Shown here one piece after another: positions 1 to 6,119 of a stretch of 20,268 nt of DNA. This DNA is from a virus. A program made the position numbers and the translations under genes. Location of the stretch: the IMG/VR virus record IMGVR_UViG_3300047550_000971, positions 1 through 20,268 of that record. One strand, written 5' to 3'. Each line of letters starts with the position of its first letter. The first letter of the stretch is position 1. Below the pieces are notes generated by a model. The model made no database searches and was not told where the DNA came from. It worked only from the letters and a program-made list of their open reading frames with translations.

Positions 1-1182
1 ATTGAGGTGAACTTCTACAAGAGTACAAAGTTCAAAACTTTCTAGTGGCTGCTCTGCACAAGGATTGAATCCCATAACTCTAAAATCCTTGCCGTCCTTT
101 GCATCTACAGTTCTACCCCAGTTACGAGTTACGTCAAGCCAAATAAATCCTGGCTCTCCGTTATTAGCAATAAGATCTACATAATCTTCATAGTTTGTTC
201 CTACCTCAGCAGCAATAGAGTTATTGCTCATCCATGCCCATCCAGGACTTCCTGGATCAAATGAATTTCTTTCAGGGAAAAACTCTGGATTTTTGAGATT
301 AATAAAATCTTTATCTTCTGGACTACCAAGAGCAAGTGTTGCTGAACGACGAACGTTTCCTGCAACAACACAAGTGCCAATAAGATTTACAATATCTACG
401 ATTGCTCTTGAATCAATCTTTTGTCCTGCCCTTTGACCAATGACTCTACGAATATCATTATGTAGTTTAATCAGTGGCTCTGGACCAGACGCAATACCGC
501 CAAAACCACGAATTGGTTCTCCTGCTGGTCGAATCAATGAATAGTCAAATTCCATTGAATCATGGTTTGGCTTAAGGAAAGAGTTCAACAAAAGCCTAAT
601 TGACTCTACCCATCCTTCTCTGCTATCAGAAATTTCATAGGTTTGAACATTATCATTGGGAACAAAAATATCTAAATCTTTTTCCTGTCCAAGAACATCA
701 AACCCAACACCTACACCCAACATAAGAGCATCCATTACCCAAGCAAATAGTGCTCCAGGATCATTACGATCAATATCGCGGGTAGAAACAAATGCACAGT
801 TCTGAAGTGCAGCAGAATTTCTACGTTCCATAACTAATGGAGCACCCATCATCCATAGTCCTCTACCTGGAGGTGTCCACTTCAAATTAAACATACGATC
901 AAATGCCTCTTGTGCAGAAGCCTGGGCCTTACGATCATTCCAAGGAAGTCTATTAGACTTAGCCCAATCCTTTTGAATAGAATACATTCCTTCAATTACC
1001 CGCTTACATACCTCGTGCCAACGCTCTTTTGAGCCGTCTTCCTTAATACGGGAGTATGTGCGAATAAAAGTAATTTCTCCTAGAGCATTACCTCCAGAAT
1101 CAACAAAACCCCAAGGTGCTTCTTGATAGCGATACTTCGCTACAAAGTCATCAGAGAGTTTAAAAGAAAAAACATCAGACAT
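1..1182 (-). CDS. nrdJ: Class II (B12-dependent) ribonucleoside-triphosphate reductase, N-terminal part
   Basis: The 394 residues present match the monomeric adenosylcobalamin-dependent reductase family typified by Lactobacillus leichmannii RTPR, which reduces NTPs to dNTPs for phage DNA synthesis. Visible family blocks are TYSRI (42-46), PPGRGLW (104-110), NCAFV with Cys129 (one of the redox pair), DSREGW, RGFGGIASGP (225-234), AGNVRRSA (274-281), ALGSPEDKDFI, SNNS and NGEPGF. NPCAE (373-377) carries the radical-site Cys375 and Glu377, and Cys386 in ELC is the second redox cysteine. The gene is cut by the left edge, so the C-terminal half, including the terminal shuttle cysteines, is not seen. 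The ATG at 1182 has AGTAGGTAG about 8 bases upstream. It is the only metabolic gene here and the only one with a full -35/-10 promoter. The catalytic core seen is intact, so it is probably active. Confidence 0.97.
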   Translation of the reverse strand, partial: MSDVFSFKLSDDFVAKYRYQEAPWGFVDSGGNALGEITFIRTYSRIKEDGSKERWHEVCKRVIEGMYSIQKDWAKSNRLPWNDRKAQASAQEAFDRMFNLKWTPPGRGLWMMGAPLVMERRNSAALQNCAFVSTRDIDRNDPGALFAWVMDALMLGVGVGFDVLGQEKDLDIFVPNDNVQTYEISDSREGWVESIRLLLNSFLKPNHDSMEFDYSLIRPAGEPIRGFGGIASGPEPLIKLHNDIRRVIGQRAGQKIDSRAIVDIVNLIGTCVVAGNVRRSATLALGSPEDKDFINLKNPEFFPERNSFDPGSPGWAWMSNNSIAAEVGTNYEDYVDLIANNGEPGFIWLDVTRNWGRTVDAKDGKDFRVMGFNPCAEQPLESFELCTLVEVHLN

Positions 1183-1219
1183 ATAAAAACTACCTACTTT
1201 CGTGAGAGATATAATCGAA

Positions 1220-1248
1220 AGTATACCAGCGTTTCATCCGAACATCAA
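1220..1248 (-). promoter_or_regulatory. Sigma70-type promoter of the reductase gene
   Basis: On the minus strand TTGATG (1248-1243) and TATACT (1225-1220) are separated by 17 bases, an ordinary housekeeping-type promoter. The predicted transcript would begin near 1213 and have a leader of about 30 bases containing the ribosome binding site. This leader is too short for a cobalamin riboswitch. The architecture differs from the -10-only boxes in front of the fibre genes, suggesting expression at another time in infection. Confidence 0.6.
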
Positions 1249-1301
1249 TAGATCAATTGAAAAATCAATGATTTGAAAAAGTGATGTTTATAACAATTTG
1301 A

Positions 1302-2213
1302 TTACATTCCACCAAGGAAGAAAGTAGTAGCAGGACCACCACTTCCTATTTGTTCATAACTTGTTCCATTAATTGTATATTCCCAAGCATCAGTAGTTTC
1401 ATTCCAACGAATTTCAACATCTGGAGATGTTCCTCGTTTTACCTTAATAGATGCATCAGATGATGGAGATCCTGTTGTTAAAGAATTAAAAACAAGATTT
1501 GATGGTCTAAAGTTAATTGTGCCGCCAGCCTCACCCATGTTCATAATAGTTGCAGAAACTGCAATATTTGCAGTTGTCACATTATTTAAAAAATCAAAGG
1601 TAGATGCAGAAGATGTTAATCCACCACCATGTACAAGAAGATCTCCTGCAAGAATTGTTTCTGAATTCCAAATTGTTGTATTGCCAGTTTTTGAACCAAT
1701 ATTAATATCTGTTCCAGCCATTCCTAAGTTAATTACTAAAGCATTTGTATTAAACAAACTAGCATTAGAAGACGTAGTAGAAATATCTCCACCATTTACT
1801 GCAAGATCATTTCTAATCGTTGTTGTTCCAGATGCTGATCCCATAGATATTGCACTGGCAGACTGCCCAAGATTCATTGTTAAAACATTATTATTAAAAA
1901 TATTCATTGTTGATGCTGATGAAGTCATATCTCCACCATTAATTGCAATATCTCCAGCAAGGGTAATATTATTAAATAATGTTGTTCCTGTATCTTGAAT
2001 AGTAAAATCTACTTTACCAGTTAAATCATTATATGTAGCAGTCATTCCGACTTGTACCCCACCAGTAATTAATCCAGCAGTGTAGTCTTCAATTGATTCT
2101 TGAAGAATATTATCAATTCTTCTTGCCAACTGTTCAACATCTGAAGAAACATTTACTGGATCAGTAGACTTTGGATATGGAAGAGCATATTTTGGTGTTG
2201 TACCTGTAGCCAT
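1302..2213 (-). CDS. Tail fibre protein with triple internal repeat and FFLGGM end
   Basis: A 303-residue structural protein. Residues 8-40 (YALPYP...DPVNV...EQLARRID) form an N-terminal segment I associate with phage tail proteins, probably for attachment to the virion. Residues 90-238 hold three related beta-rich repeats built on a GGD/GGG turn, SSAS, an asparagine-rich strand and (M/I)G...G(T)I. Residues 256-287 (KVKRG...RWNET...WEYT..GTSY) repeat a module also present in the fibre at the right edge of the window. The protein ends SGGPATTFFLGGM, a hydrophobic C-terminal tag shared with four other genes here. No Shine-Dalgarno site precedes the ATG; an extended -10 box lies 6 bases away. 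Last fibre gene of the array. Receptor specificity unknown. Confidence 0.85.
   Translation of the reverse strand: MATGTTPKYALPYPKSTDPVNVSSDVEQLARRIDNILQESIEDYTAGLITGGVQVGMTATYNDLTGKVDFTIQDTGTTLFNNITLAGDIAINGGDMTSSASTMNIFNNNVLTMNLGQSASAISMGSASGTTTIRNDLAVNGGDISTTSSNASLFNTNALVINLGMAGTDINIGSKTGNTTIWNSETILAGDLLVHGGGLTSSASTFDFLNNVTTANIAVSATIMNMGEAGGTINFRPSNLVFNSLTTGSPSSDASIKVKRGTSPDVEIRWNETTDAWEYTINGTSYEQIGSGGPATTFFLGGM
1500..1946 (-). repeat. Three degenerate in-frame repeats within the fibre gene
   Basis: Codons for residues about 90-136, 138-192 and 193-238 encode three diverged copies of a repeat of about 46-55 residues: (I/V)(N/H)GG(D/G), SSAS, an N-rich strand, then (M/I)G and GT-TI. It looks like a beta-helix or shaft repeat. 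Confidence 0.6.
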
Positions 2214-2219
2214 AATTTA

Positions 2220-2228
2220 ATTATATCA
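2220..2228 (-). promoter_or_regulatory. Extended -10 box, leaderless start
   Basis: TGATATAAT on the minus strand ends exactly 6 bases before the ATG at 2213. No Shine-Dalgarno site lies between, so the predicted +1 falls on the start codon. Confidence 0.65.
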
Positions 2229-2257
2229 AATGATACTTTATAAAATTTTTATTTTTT

Positions 2258-2743
2258 TTACTCAGAATCTTCTACCCAAATCCACTGTTGAGCATTTTCA
2301 TCCCAAACCCACCTTCCCCCTGGTTTTTGAGGTGGCATTGGAGTTGGAGGCTCCCACTCATGCGTATCATGATCCCAGTGCCAAGATGGATATGGTGATT
2401 CAGGAATAGTTGTAGTAAAGTTAGAAACTATTTCAAAATTTTTATTGTCATTAATTGCCCACACCTTTATTTTATAGGTAGAGTCTGGAACTAAGTCATC
2501 AATTATTGTTGAATACATATAGTCTTGATTAGTAGATATGAATTGTACATCGTCTTTTGGAAAAGTTTCACTATTAATAATATATCCATTTATAATAACT
2601 TCGTATCCAAAAGAAAGATTGATAAAATTTACTGGAAAACCATCATTATCACGAAATCCTATTTCTAATATAATATTGTCACTATTAACCTCGCTATCAT
2701 TTTCTAACCAAGTTAGGTTTACAATATCTCCAATAAATTTCAT
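2258..2743 (-). CDS. Fn3-like protein with tryptophan/proline-rich tail
   Basis: A 161-residue protein of unknown exact role. Residues 1-115 have the strand pattern of a fibronectin type III or Ig-like domain, with DLVPDSTYKIKVWAIND (83-99) resembling the conserved Fn3 E-F region. Residues 119-160 are unusual: two W-x-W-D units (121-124 and 145-148) flank a proline-rich stretch EPPTPMPPQKPGG, and the protein ends acidic. Similar WDxxTxxW-PPTPMP segments occur, from memory, in cyanophage appendage proteins. The codon use is very AT-rich. It follows the AWCPY gene closely, with a TAAAAT box sharing that gene's stop codon. Probably a virion decoration or fibre-associated protein; function inferred from context only. 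Confidence 0.75.
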   Translation of the reverse strand: MKFIGDIVNLTWLENDSEVNSDNIILEIGFRDNDGFPVNFINLSFGYEVIINGYIINSETFPKDDVQFISTNQDYMYSTIIDDLVPDSTYKIKVWAINDNKNFEIVSNFTTTIPESPYPSWHWDHDTHEWEPPTPMPPQKPGGRWVWDENAQQWIWVEDSE

Positions 2744-2749
2744 AATTTT

Positions 2750-2758
2750 ATTTTACCA
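2750..2758 (-). promoter_or_regulatory. Extended -10 box (variant TAAAAT) overlapping upstream stop
   Basis: TGGTAAAAT ends 6 bases before the ATG at 2743. The first three bases of the hexamer are the TAA stop of the preceding gene. This is the only box that departs from TATAAT. Confidence 0.5.
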
Positions 2759-3157
2759 TACTCCAGGAACTATTATCTTTTTCTCTACAACAGTATTTTT
2801 TATTGGTGTTGGAGAAGTACTACCTTTAGGGTAGTCTATTTTGTTTAATATTAAATAGTTTTCTAATCTTTCATTTGCCATATACCCAACAAACTCTTCT
2901 ATTATTCTCCAATGATGCATAACAATATAGTATTCAGCATATGGACACCAAGCACCGTATACACCAAATGGCCCAGTTTCTTCTAAAATAACTTCCCAAA
3001 GATCAACGTCTTCAAATCTTATTTCTCTGTTACCATCCCAAGGTATTGGTTCTGGAGCATATTGCCATATTCGATCATAATTCATCCAATTATCATCAAA
3101 AAATTCACCATCATTTTTAACATTTAATAAATTTTGAGTAGTTTTCCAACGAGGCAT
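2753..3157 (-). CDS. AWCPY-family small phage protein, copy 1
   Basis: A 134-residue protein, paralogous to the gene at 13181-13570. Shared features are KTTQ near the start (5-8), FEDVDLWEVI (48-57), GVYGAWCPYAEYYIV (65-79), an EF.G..ANE stretch (88-96), a DYPK motif (108-111), and an IIV near the C-terminus. There is no signal peptide or membrane segment. Proteins of this type sit beside fibre genes in marine phages as far as I recall, but I know of no assigned function. Both copies lie immediately downstream of a glycine-rich fibre gene, which suggests a dedicated partner, for example an assembly factor or a cap. The fixed Cys71 within AWCPY is notable. Start supported by the extended -10 box 6 bases upstream. 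Confidence 0.85.
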   Translation of the reverse strand: MPRWKTTQNLLNVKNDGEFFDDNWMNYDRIWQYAPEPIPWDGNREIRFEDVDLWEVILEETGPFGVYGAWCPYAEYYIVMHHWRIIEEFVGYMANERLENYLILNKIDYPKGSTSPTPIKNTVVEKKIIVPGVW

Positions 3158-3163
3158 AGGTGA

Positions 3164-3172
3164 ATTATATCA
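3164..3172 (-). promoter_or_regulatory. Extended -10 box, leaderless start
   Basis: TGATATAAT ends 6 bases before the ATG at 3157. It lies in the short gap after the stop of the glycine-rich gene. Confidence 0.65.
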
Positions 3173-3174
3173 AA

Positions 3175-3966
3175 CTACTGTAATGGATAACGAATAATAA
3201 CTACACCTGCTGCTGAAGTGTTTGCAGTACTTGCCCCTTGGCCAGTATTTGGTGCAGCAGTTTGTGCGCTACCTGCGCCACCTCTAGCATATGTTACAGA
3301 TGATCCTGAAATACTATTTTCTAAACCAGCACCATTAGATGCTCCTGATCCAGCAGATCCAGCACCGCCGCCTCCGCCGCCTGCCCCCTTATTACTAATA
3401 CCCCAATAAGCATCTGCTAAGAATGATGGTGAACCATTTCCACCGTTATTTCCCTCTCCTGGTGTTCCAGCGCCACCAGCCCCAGGAGCAATAGCATTAT
3501 ATCCAGTTCCTGCCCCTCCACCGCCAGATCCCCCAGTTCCTGCGGTTCCAACAGAATTTCCAGCACGTCCATGACCGCCACCAGTTGTTGAGATTGTTCC
3601 ATAACTTGAACTATTGCCATTACTTCCAGGATTTCCACCATCACCACTAGTACTGCCAGCACCTCCAGCAGTTCCTACTGTTGTTGATGTACTTCCTAAT
3701 TGAGCATATAGTGATCCAGATTTATATCCACCTGCACCACCACCACCACCTAACCCACCGCCTGCTCCGCCTGCTCCAGCAACAACTAGATATTCAACAG
3801 TTCCTGGAAGTTCTACAACAAAATTTGTAGTTCCAGAGGTAAATGAGTGAATACGATATCCACCAGATTCTACAATACTTCCACCAGTAGCAACAACCTT
3901 TCCACCACTAGCAAAAAATCTAGAATTTCCTACAATACCTCTTGCGTTTGCACGCATAACAGCCAT
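3175..3966 (-). CDS. Glycine-rich tail fibre/adhesin, subfamily 1
   Basis: A 263-residue protein. Residues 1-60 form an N-terminal domain with SGGYRIHSF (34-42) and EYLVVAGAGG (58-67). The rest is a long glycine-rich region (GGLGGGGGAGGY at 70-81, GGGHGRAGN, GGSGGGGAGTGY, GGGGGGAGSAG) closing in AAGVVIIRYPLQ. This is the glycine-rich adhesin architecture seen in phage fibre tips, where glycine-rich motifs pack as polyglycine-II-like bundles and the loops bind receptor. Closest relative in the window is 16927-17805 (shared SGGY.IH.F and GGGGGAGGY). The ATG overlaps the preceding stop as TAATG, with GGAG 8 bases upstream, so it is translationally coupled. Other-frame ORFs inside it are products of the repetitive glycine codons. 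Confidence 0.88.
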   Translation of the reverse strand: MAVMRANARGIVGNSRFFASGGKVVATGGSIVESGGYRIHSFTSGTTNFVVELPGTVEYLVVAGAGGAGGGLGGGGGAGGYKSGSLYAQLGSTSTTVGTAGGAGSTSGDGGNPGSNGNSSSYGTISTTGGGHGRAGNSVGTAGTGGSGGGGAGTGYNAIAPGAGGAGTPGEGNNGGNGSPSFLADAYWGISNKGAGGGGGGAGSAGSGASNGAGLENSISGSSVTYARGGAGSAQTAAPNTGQGASTANTSAAGVVIIRYPLQ

Positions 3967-4298
3967 TATGTAATCTCCGAAACAAATGCCTGAAATGTCA
4001 TAGTATTAGCAGAAGAAGAAACTCTAATGAAAGTTCCTGCTGCTAAAGATACTCCAACAGTTAAAAAGACAGTATCGTTGGCTGGTACTGTACCACCATA
4101 TACTAGCCAATCTGCTGCCACTGGATCAGTTGCGCTTGTAGCAAAACCAATTCTATATGTTCCAGAAGATCCAGCGGTATTGCAAATAGCAATTGTTGAT
4201 AATACTGACTGAGTTGATGCAGGCACTTGATATAAAGTTGCATATGTTGTTACAGCAGCAGTGCCTTGAACTCCTGATCTTTTATATGTTGTTGCCAT
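3966..4298 (-). CDS. Small beta-sandwich appendage protein
   Basis: A 110-residue all-beta protein without recognised catalytic motifs. It matches the C-terminal 95 residues of the protein at 15512-16306: PAST followed by ST(I/L), YRI or YQI, VY, ANDT, a long hydrophobic strand and a final EI(T/A). The wider family, with the N-terminal domains at 8986-9771 and 17805-18536, shares the pattern SVxATNxSxS...YIVY...F. It precedes a glycine-rich gene in both places it occurs, so it may be the collar or base on which that fibre sits (inference). The start has a good Shine-Dalgarno sequence (AAGGAG, 8 to 10 bases upstream) and an extended -10 box further out. Confidence 0.82.
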   Translation of the reverse strand: MATTYKRSGVQGTAAVTTYATLYQVPASTQSVLSTIAICNTAGSSGTYRIGFATSATDPVAADWLVYGGTVPANDTVFLTVGVSLAAGTFIRVSSSANTMTFQAFVSEIT

Positions 4299-4319
4299 GT
4301 TTTTTTACTCCTTCAAGAA

Positions 4320-4328
4320 ATTATATCA
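4320..4328 (-). promoter_or_regulatory. Extended -10 box with short Shine-Dalgarno leader
   Basis: TGATATAAT is separated from the ATG at 4298 by 21 bases that contain GAAGGAG. The predicted mRNA would have a leader of about 15 bases, in contrast to the leaderless arrangement elsewhere. Confidence 0.6.
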
Positions 4329-4331
4329 CAG

Positions 4332-4958
4332 TTAACATCCAATAAGAAAAAACGACCCTGTTCCACTACCAACTTCATCTCCACCAGAGAATAAGATTCC
4401 TCTTTCATCTACCCAAGAAACTGGTGTTCCAGATGAATCTTGCCATTCTTGTATTTTTGCTGTTTGTGATCCAGATGCTCGTACTGTAATTCCTTTATGA
4501 CCTGGATTTGCAATATTTACTGTAACTGCTGTTGTAGTAGGAACTGTAGTAGATCCAATTGCTGCATACCCCGCTAAAGTAAATGTTCCACCAGTAGACA
4601 TTGTTGCAATATTAGTTAGTGATGAATTCTTCCATTCTTGCAAATTTGAAGTTTGTGATGAAATAGCACGAATAGTAAGTGGAACAGTAGTTGTTGTTTG
4701 AGCAATAATTGTATTTGCAGATGCTGACTGAGAAACTTGTTCAATATAAATATTTCCTAATCCAGCAAGGGATGATTCAGCGGAAGTCAGACGAATATCA
4801 AGTTTTCTAAAATTACCCTCAATACTATCGTCTGGAATAGGTTGTGAAGAATAATTATCTACACCATAATGATAAACTCGTAATGCCTCTTCTATAGAGG
4901 AATCATCACCAAGACTTGGAATTCTACTTTTATATTGACTTCCTACTGGTTGTGACAC
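4332..4958 (-). CDS. Tail fibre protein with paired QEW repeats and FFLIGC end
   Basis: A 208-residue fibre protein starting at GTG. Residues 9-65 (YKSRIPSLGDDSSIEEALRVYHYG, then DDSIEGNFRKLD) form an N-terminal domain that I recognise from phage tail proteins. Two repeats follow: RA.SSQTSNLQEWKNSS near 96-112 and RASGSQTAKIQEWQDSSG near 159-176, each leading into a beta hairpin. The protein ends GSGTGSFFLIGC, one of five hydrophobic C-terminal tags in the window. The start is set by AAGGTG seven bases upstream of GTG; an ATG four bases earlier is in another frame and gives no long product. It follows the baseplate-like pair and precedes the beta/glycine-rich/AWCPY block. Confidence 0.83.
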   Translation of the reverse strand: MSQPVGSQYKSRIPSLGDDSSIEEALRVYHYGVDNYSSQPIPDDSIEGNFRKLDIRLTSAESSLAGLGNIYIEQVSQSASANTIIAQTTTTVPLTIRAISSQTSNLQEWKNSSLTNIATMSTGGTFTLAGYAAIGSTTVPTTTAVTVNIANPGHKGITVRASGSQTAKIQEWQDSSGTPVSWVDERGILFSGGDEVGSGTGSFFLIGC

Positions 4959-4976
4959 TCATATTCACCTTGTTTT

Positions 4977-4985
4977 ATTATACCA
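4977..4985 (-). promoter_or_regulatory. Extended -10 box sharing the upstream stop codon
   Basis: TGGTATAAT, 18 bases before the GTG at 4958, with AAGGTG in between. The TAA inside the hexamer is the stop codon of the preceding gene (GTG GTA TAA). Confidence 0.6.
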
Positions 4986-5562
4986 CTGTGATATTAAGTG
5001 CAATATCTATGGTGGTAGTTACATTTGACCAGGTAGAGGATGAATATTTAATTGCTTCTACAACTATTTCTAAGTTTGTTGAAACAATACTTTTTGAATT
5101 AATAGTAAGAACAGTAGGATCTGTACTTACCGCAGTCATCGTAACAACATAATTATCAGATGTTAGTCCAGTAATTGTTGACGGAATAATGTCTGCAATT
5201 GGAATAGATACTGTTCCAATACCGTTGGTAAATGACTGACTCACTGTTGTTGCATATACTGGTGGCTGTAATCGTAATACCTGATCCCATTGATCACCAG
5301 TTACTTTTGGATTATAAACATATAACCATCCATATTCTGAACCTGTAGCGGCATTAATATAAACATCTCCCTCTATAGGAGTAATAGCGCTACCAAAAAC
5401 ATTTTCAGATACTACAGAATCATTTGGATCTCCTGCGCCAGCATAGAATGTAGATCCTCTTGGACCTTGTTCCCCCCTAGAAACAGATACATTAATAACA
5501 TCAGGTGGACCCAATACAACAAGATCATCTGTGTTGACCACTACATCGAATACCGCTGTCAT
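4978..5562 (-). CDS. Baseplate/fibre protein with collagen-like GxxGPxG segment
   Basis: A 194-residue protein. Residues 18-36 include GPPDVINVSVSRGEQGPRG, a short collagen-like segment of a kind frequent in phage appendage proteins at domain borders. Residues 41-100 (AGAGDPN, GDVYIN, GWLYVYN) form a small beta domain related in layout to the GDLWVD-type repeats. From about residue 101 onward there is a separate beta-rich domain rich in Thr, Ser, Ile and Val. AAGGA lies 5 bases before the ATG and overlaps the previous gene's stop, so it is coupled to 5571-5924. Its stop codon is embedded in the next promoter box. Probably a baseplate-proximal connector. Confidence 0.8.
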   Translation of the reverse strand: MTAVFDVVVNTDDLVVLGPPDVINVSVSRGEQGPRGSTFYAGAGDPNDSVVSENVFGSAITPIEGDVYINAATGSEYGWLYVYNPKVTGDQWDQVLRLQPPVYATTVSQSFTNGIGTVSIPIADIIPSTITGLTSDNYVVTMTAVSTDPTVLTINSKSIVSTNLEIVVEAIKYSSSTWSNVTTTIDIALNITVV

Positions 5563-5570
5563 AATTATCC

Positions 5571-5924
5571 TTATGGTGTTGTAATGTCTGCTGTCACAGT
5601 TATTGTGCCAGTCAGCAGGGTGTATACAATGTTTGGATTAGTTTTACTTTGAATAGAAACATCGTAATAGTATGTTACTGATGGTGATAATAGGTTTCCA
5701 ACGCTTGGATTTAATGTGCAGGTAACACTGTTATCTGATATGGCTGTACTTCCAGTTAATGTTGCACTTGCCGATGTACCCCTGCCTGTTGAAATATAAA
5801 AATATGCATCATAGGCTGCTGAGGTAACAGGAAAAATTTCTCCCGCTGAAGTTTTTGGACGTACCACAAATTGATAAGTATCACCTTTATAATAACGTAT
5901 ATTATATGTTGCAGGAAATGCCAT
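5571..5924 (-). CDS. BppU-like / Ig-like small baseplate protein
   Basis: A 117-residue all-beta protein. RYYKGDTYQFVV (10-21) and YYYDVSIQS (85-93), followed by a threonine-rich last strand ending in DITTP, match the layout of small Ig-like phage proteins resembling the N-terminal domain of BppU-type baseplate upper proteins, which attach receptor-binding proteins to the tail. No signal peptide. The ATG has AAAGGTG 7 to 13 bases upstream, and a TGCTATAAT box beyond that. It forms a two-gene unit with the following collagen-like protein. The family call rests on sequence pattern alone. Confidence 0.8.
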   Translation of the reverse strand: MAFPATYNIRYYKGDTYQFVVRPKTSAGEIFPVTSAAYDAYFYISTGRGTSASATLTGSTAISDNSVTCTLNPSVGNLLSPSVTYYYDVSIQSKTNPNIVYTLLTGTITVTADITTP

Positions 5925-5941
5925 TCAAATCACCTTTGTCT

Positions 5942-5950
5942 ATTATAGCA
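5942..5950 (-). promoter_or_regulatory. Extended -10 box with short Shine-Dalgarno leader
   Basis: TGCTATAAT lies 17 bases before the ATG at 5924, with AAAGGTG between them. It sits in the short gap after the 52-residue gene. Confidence 0.6.
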
Positions 5951-5960
5951 GTTTCATTTA

Positions 5961-6119
5961 CTATGGATTATATGGTTTTGGAGTTTTTCCCTTTGCTAAC
6001 CAAGCAAGATAACGTTGATAATCTACACTTTCATGATTTTCCAACATTGAAATCATTACATTACCATCAATAAAAATAATAACCTCTTGACCACTTGGAC
6101 TAACTGTAATGTAATACAT
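5961..6119 (-). CDS. 52-residue fibre-associated protein (YLAWLAKGKTPKP)
   Basis: A short gene of 52 residues beginning MYYITVSPSGQEV and ending YQRYLAWLAKGKTPKPYNP. The segment YLAWLAxGxTPxP is common at the end of phage tail-fibre assembly and fibre-associated proteins. The ATG overlaps the stop of the preceding fibre gene (TAATG, sharing one base), and GGAG lies five bases upstream, so it should be translated by coupling. Otherwise the stretch from 5961 to 6118 would be empty, which is out of keeping with this tightly packed region. Likely a dedicated chaperone or tip partner of the upstream fibre; function inferred. Confidence 0.75.
   Translation of the reverse strand: MYYITVSPSGQEVIIFIDGNVMISMLENHESVDYQRYLAWLAKGKTPKPYNP

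Noticed and set aside
224-436. 70-residue plus-strand ORF over the reductase gene
   Set aside because: Antisense to conserved reductase motifs, so it is a chance ORF.
1183-1301. Cobalamin riboswitch or small RNA before the B12-dependent reductase
   Set aside because: The predicted leader is only about 30 bases and no conserved B12-box pattern is visible in the 119-base gap, only weak AT-rich inverted repeats.
1519-1998. 159-residue plus-strand ORF
   Set aside because: It lies wholly antisense to the well-supported fibre gene at 1302-2213 and its residue pattern follows the repeats of that gene; no ribosome binding site or recognisable domain.
3417-3662. 81-residue minus-strand ORF, and similar ORFs at 6913-7197 and 17211-17420
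   Set aside because: Out-of-frame readings inside glycine-rich or fibre genes. GGN codon runs read in another frame give Val/Glu/Leu-rich strings without homology.
3175-3966. Cell-wall or PE-PGRS-like glycine-rich protein
   Set aside because: The context of phage fibre genes, lack of a signal peptide and the C-terminal IRY strand fit phage glycine-rich adhesins better.
5855-6073. 72-residue plus-strand ORF in the gap region
   Set aside because: The gap is better explained by the minus-strand 52-residue gene, which has a coupled start, Shine-Dalgarno site and a known motif.
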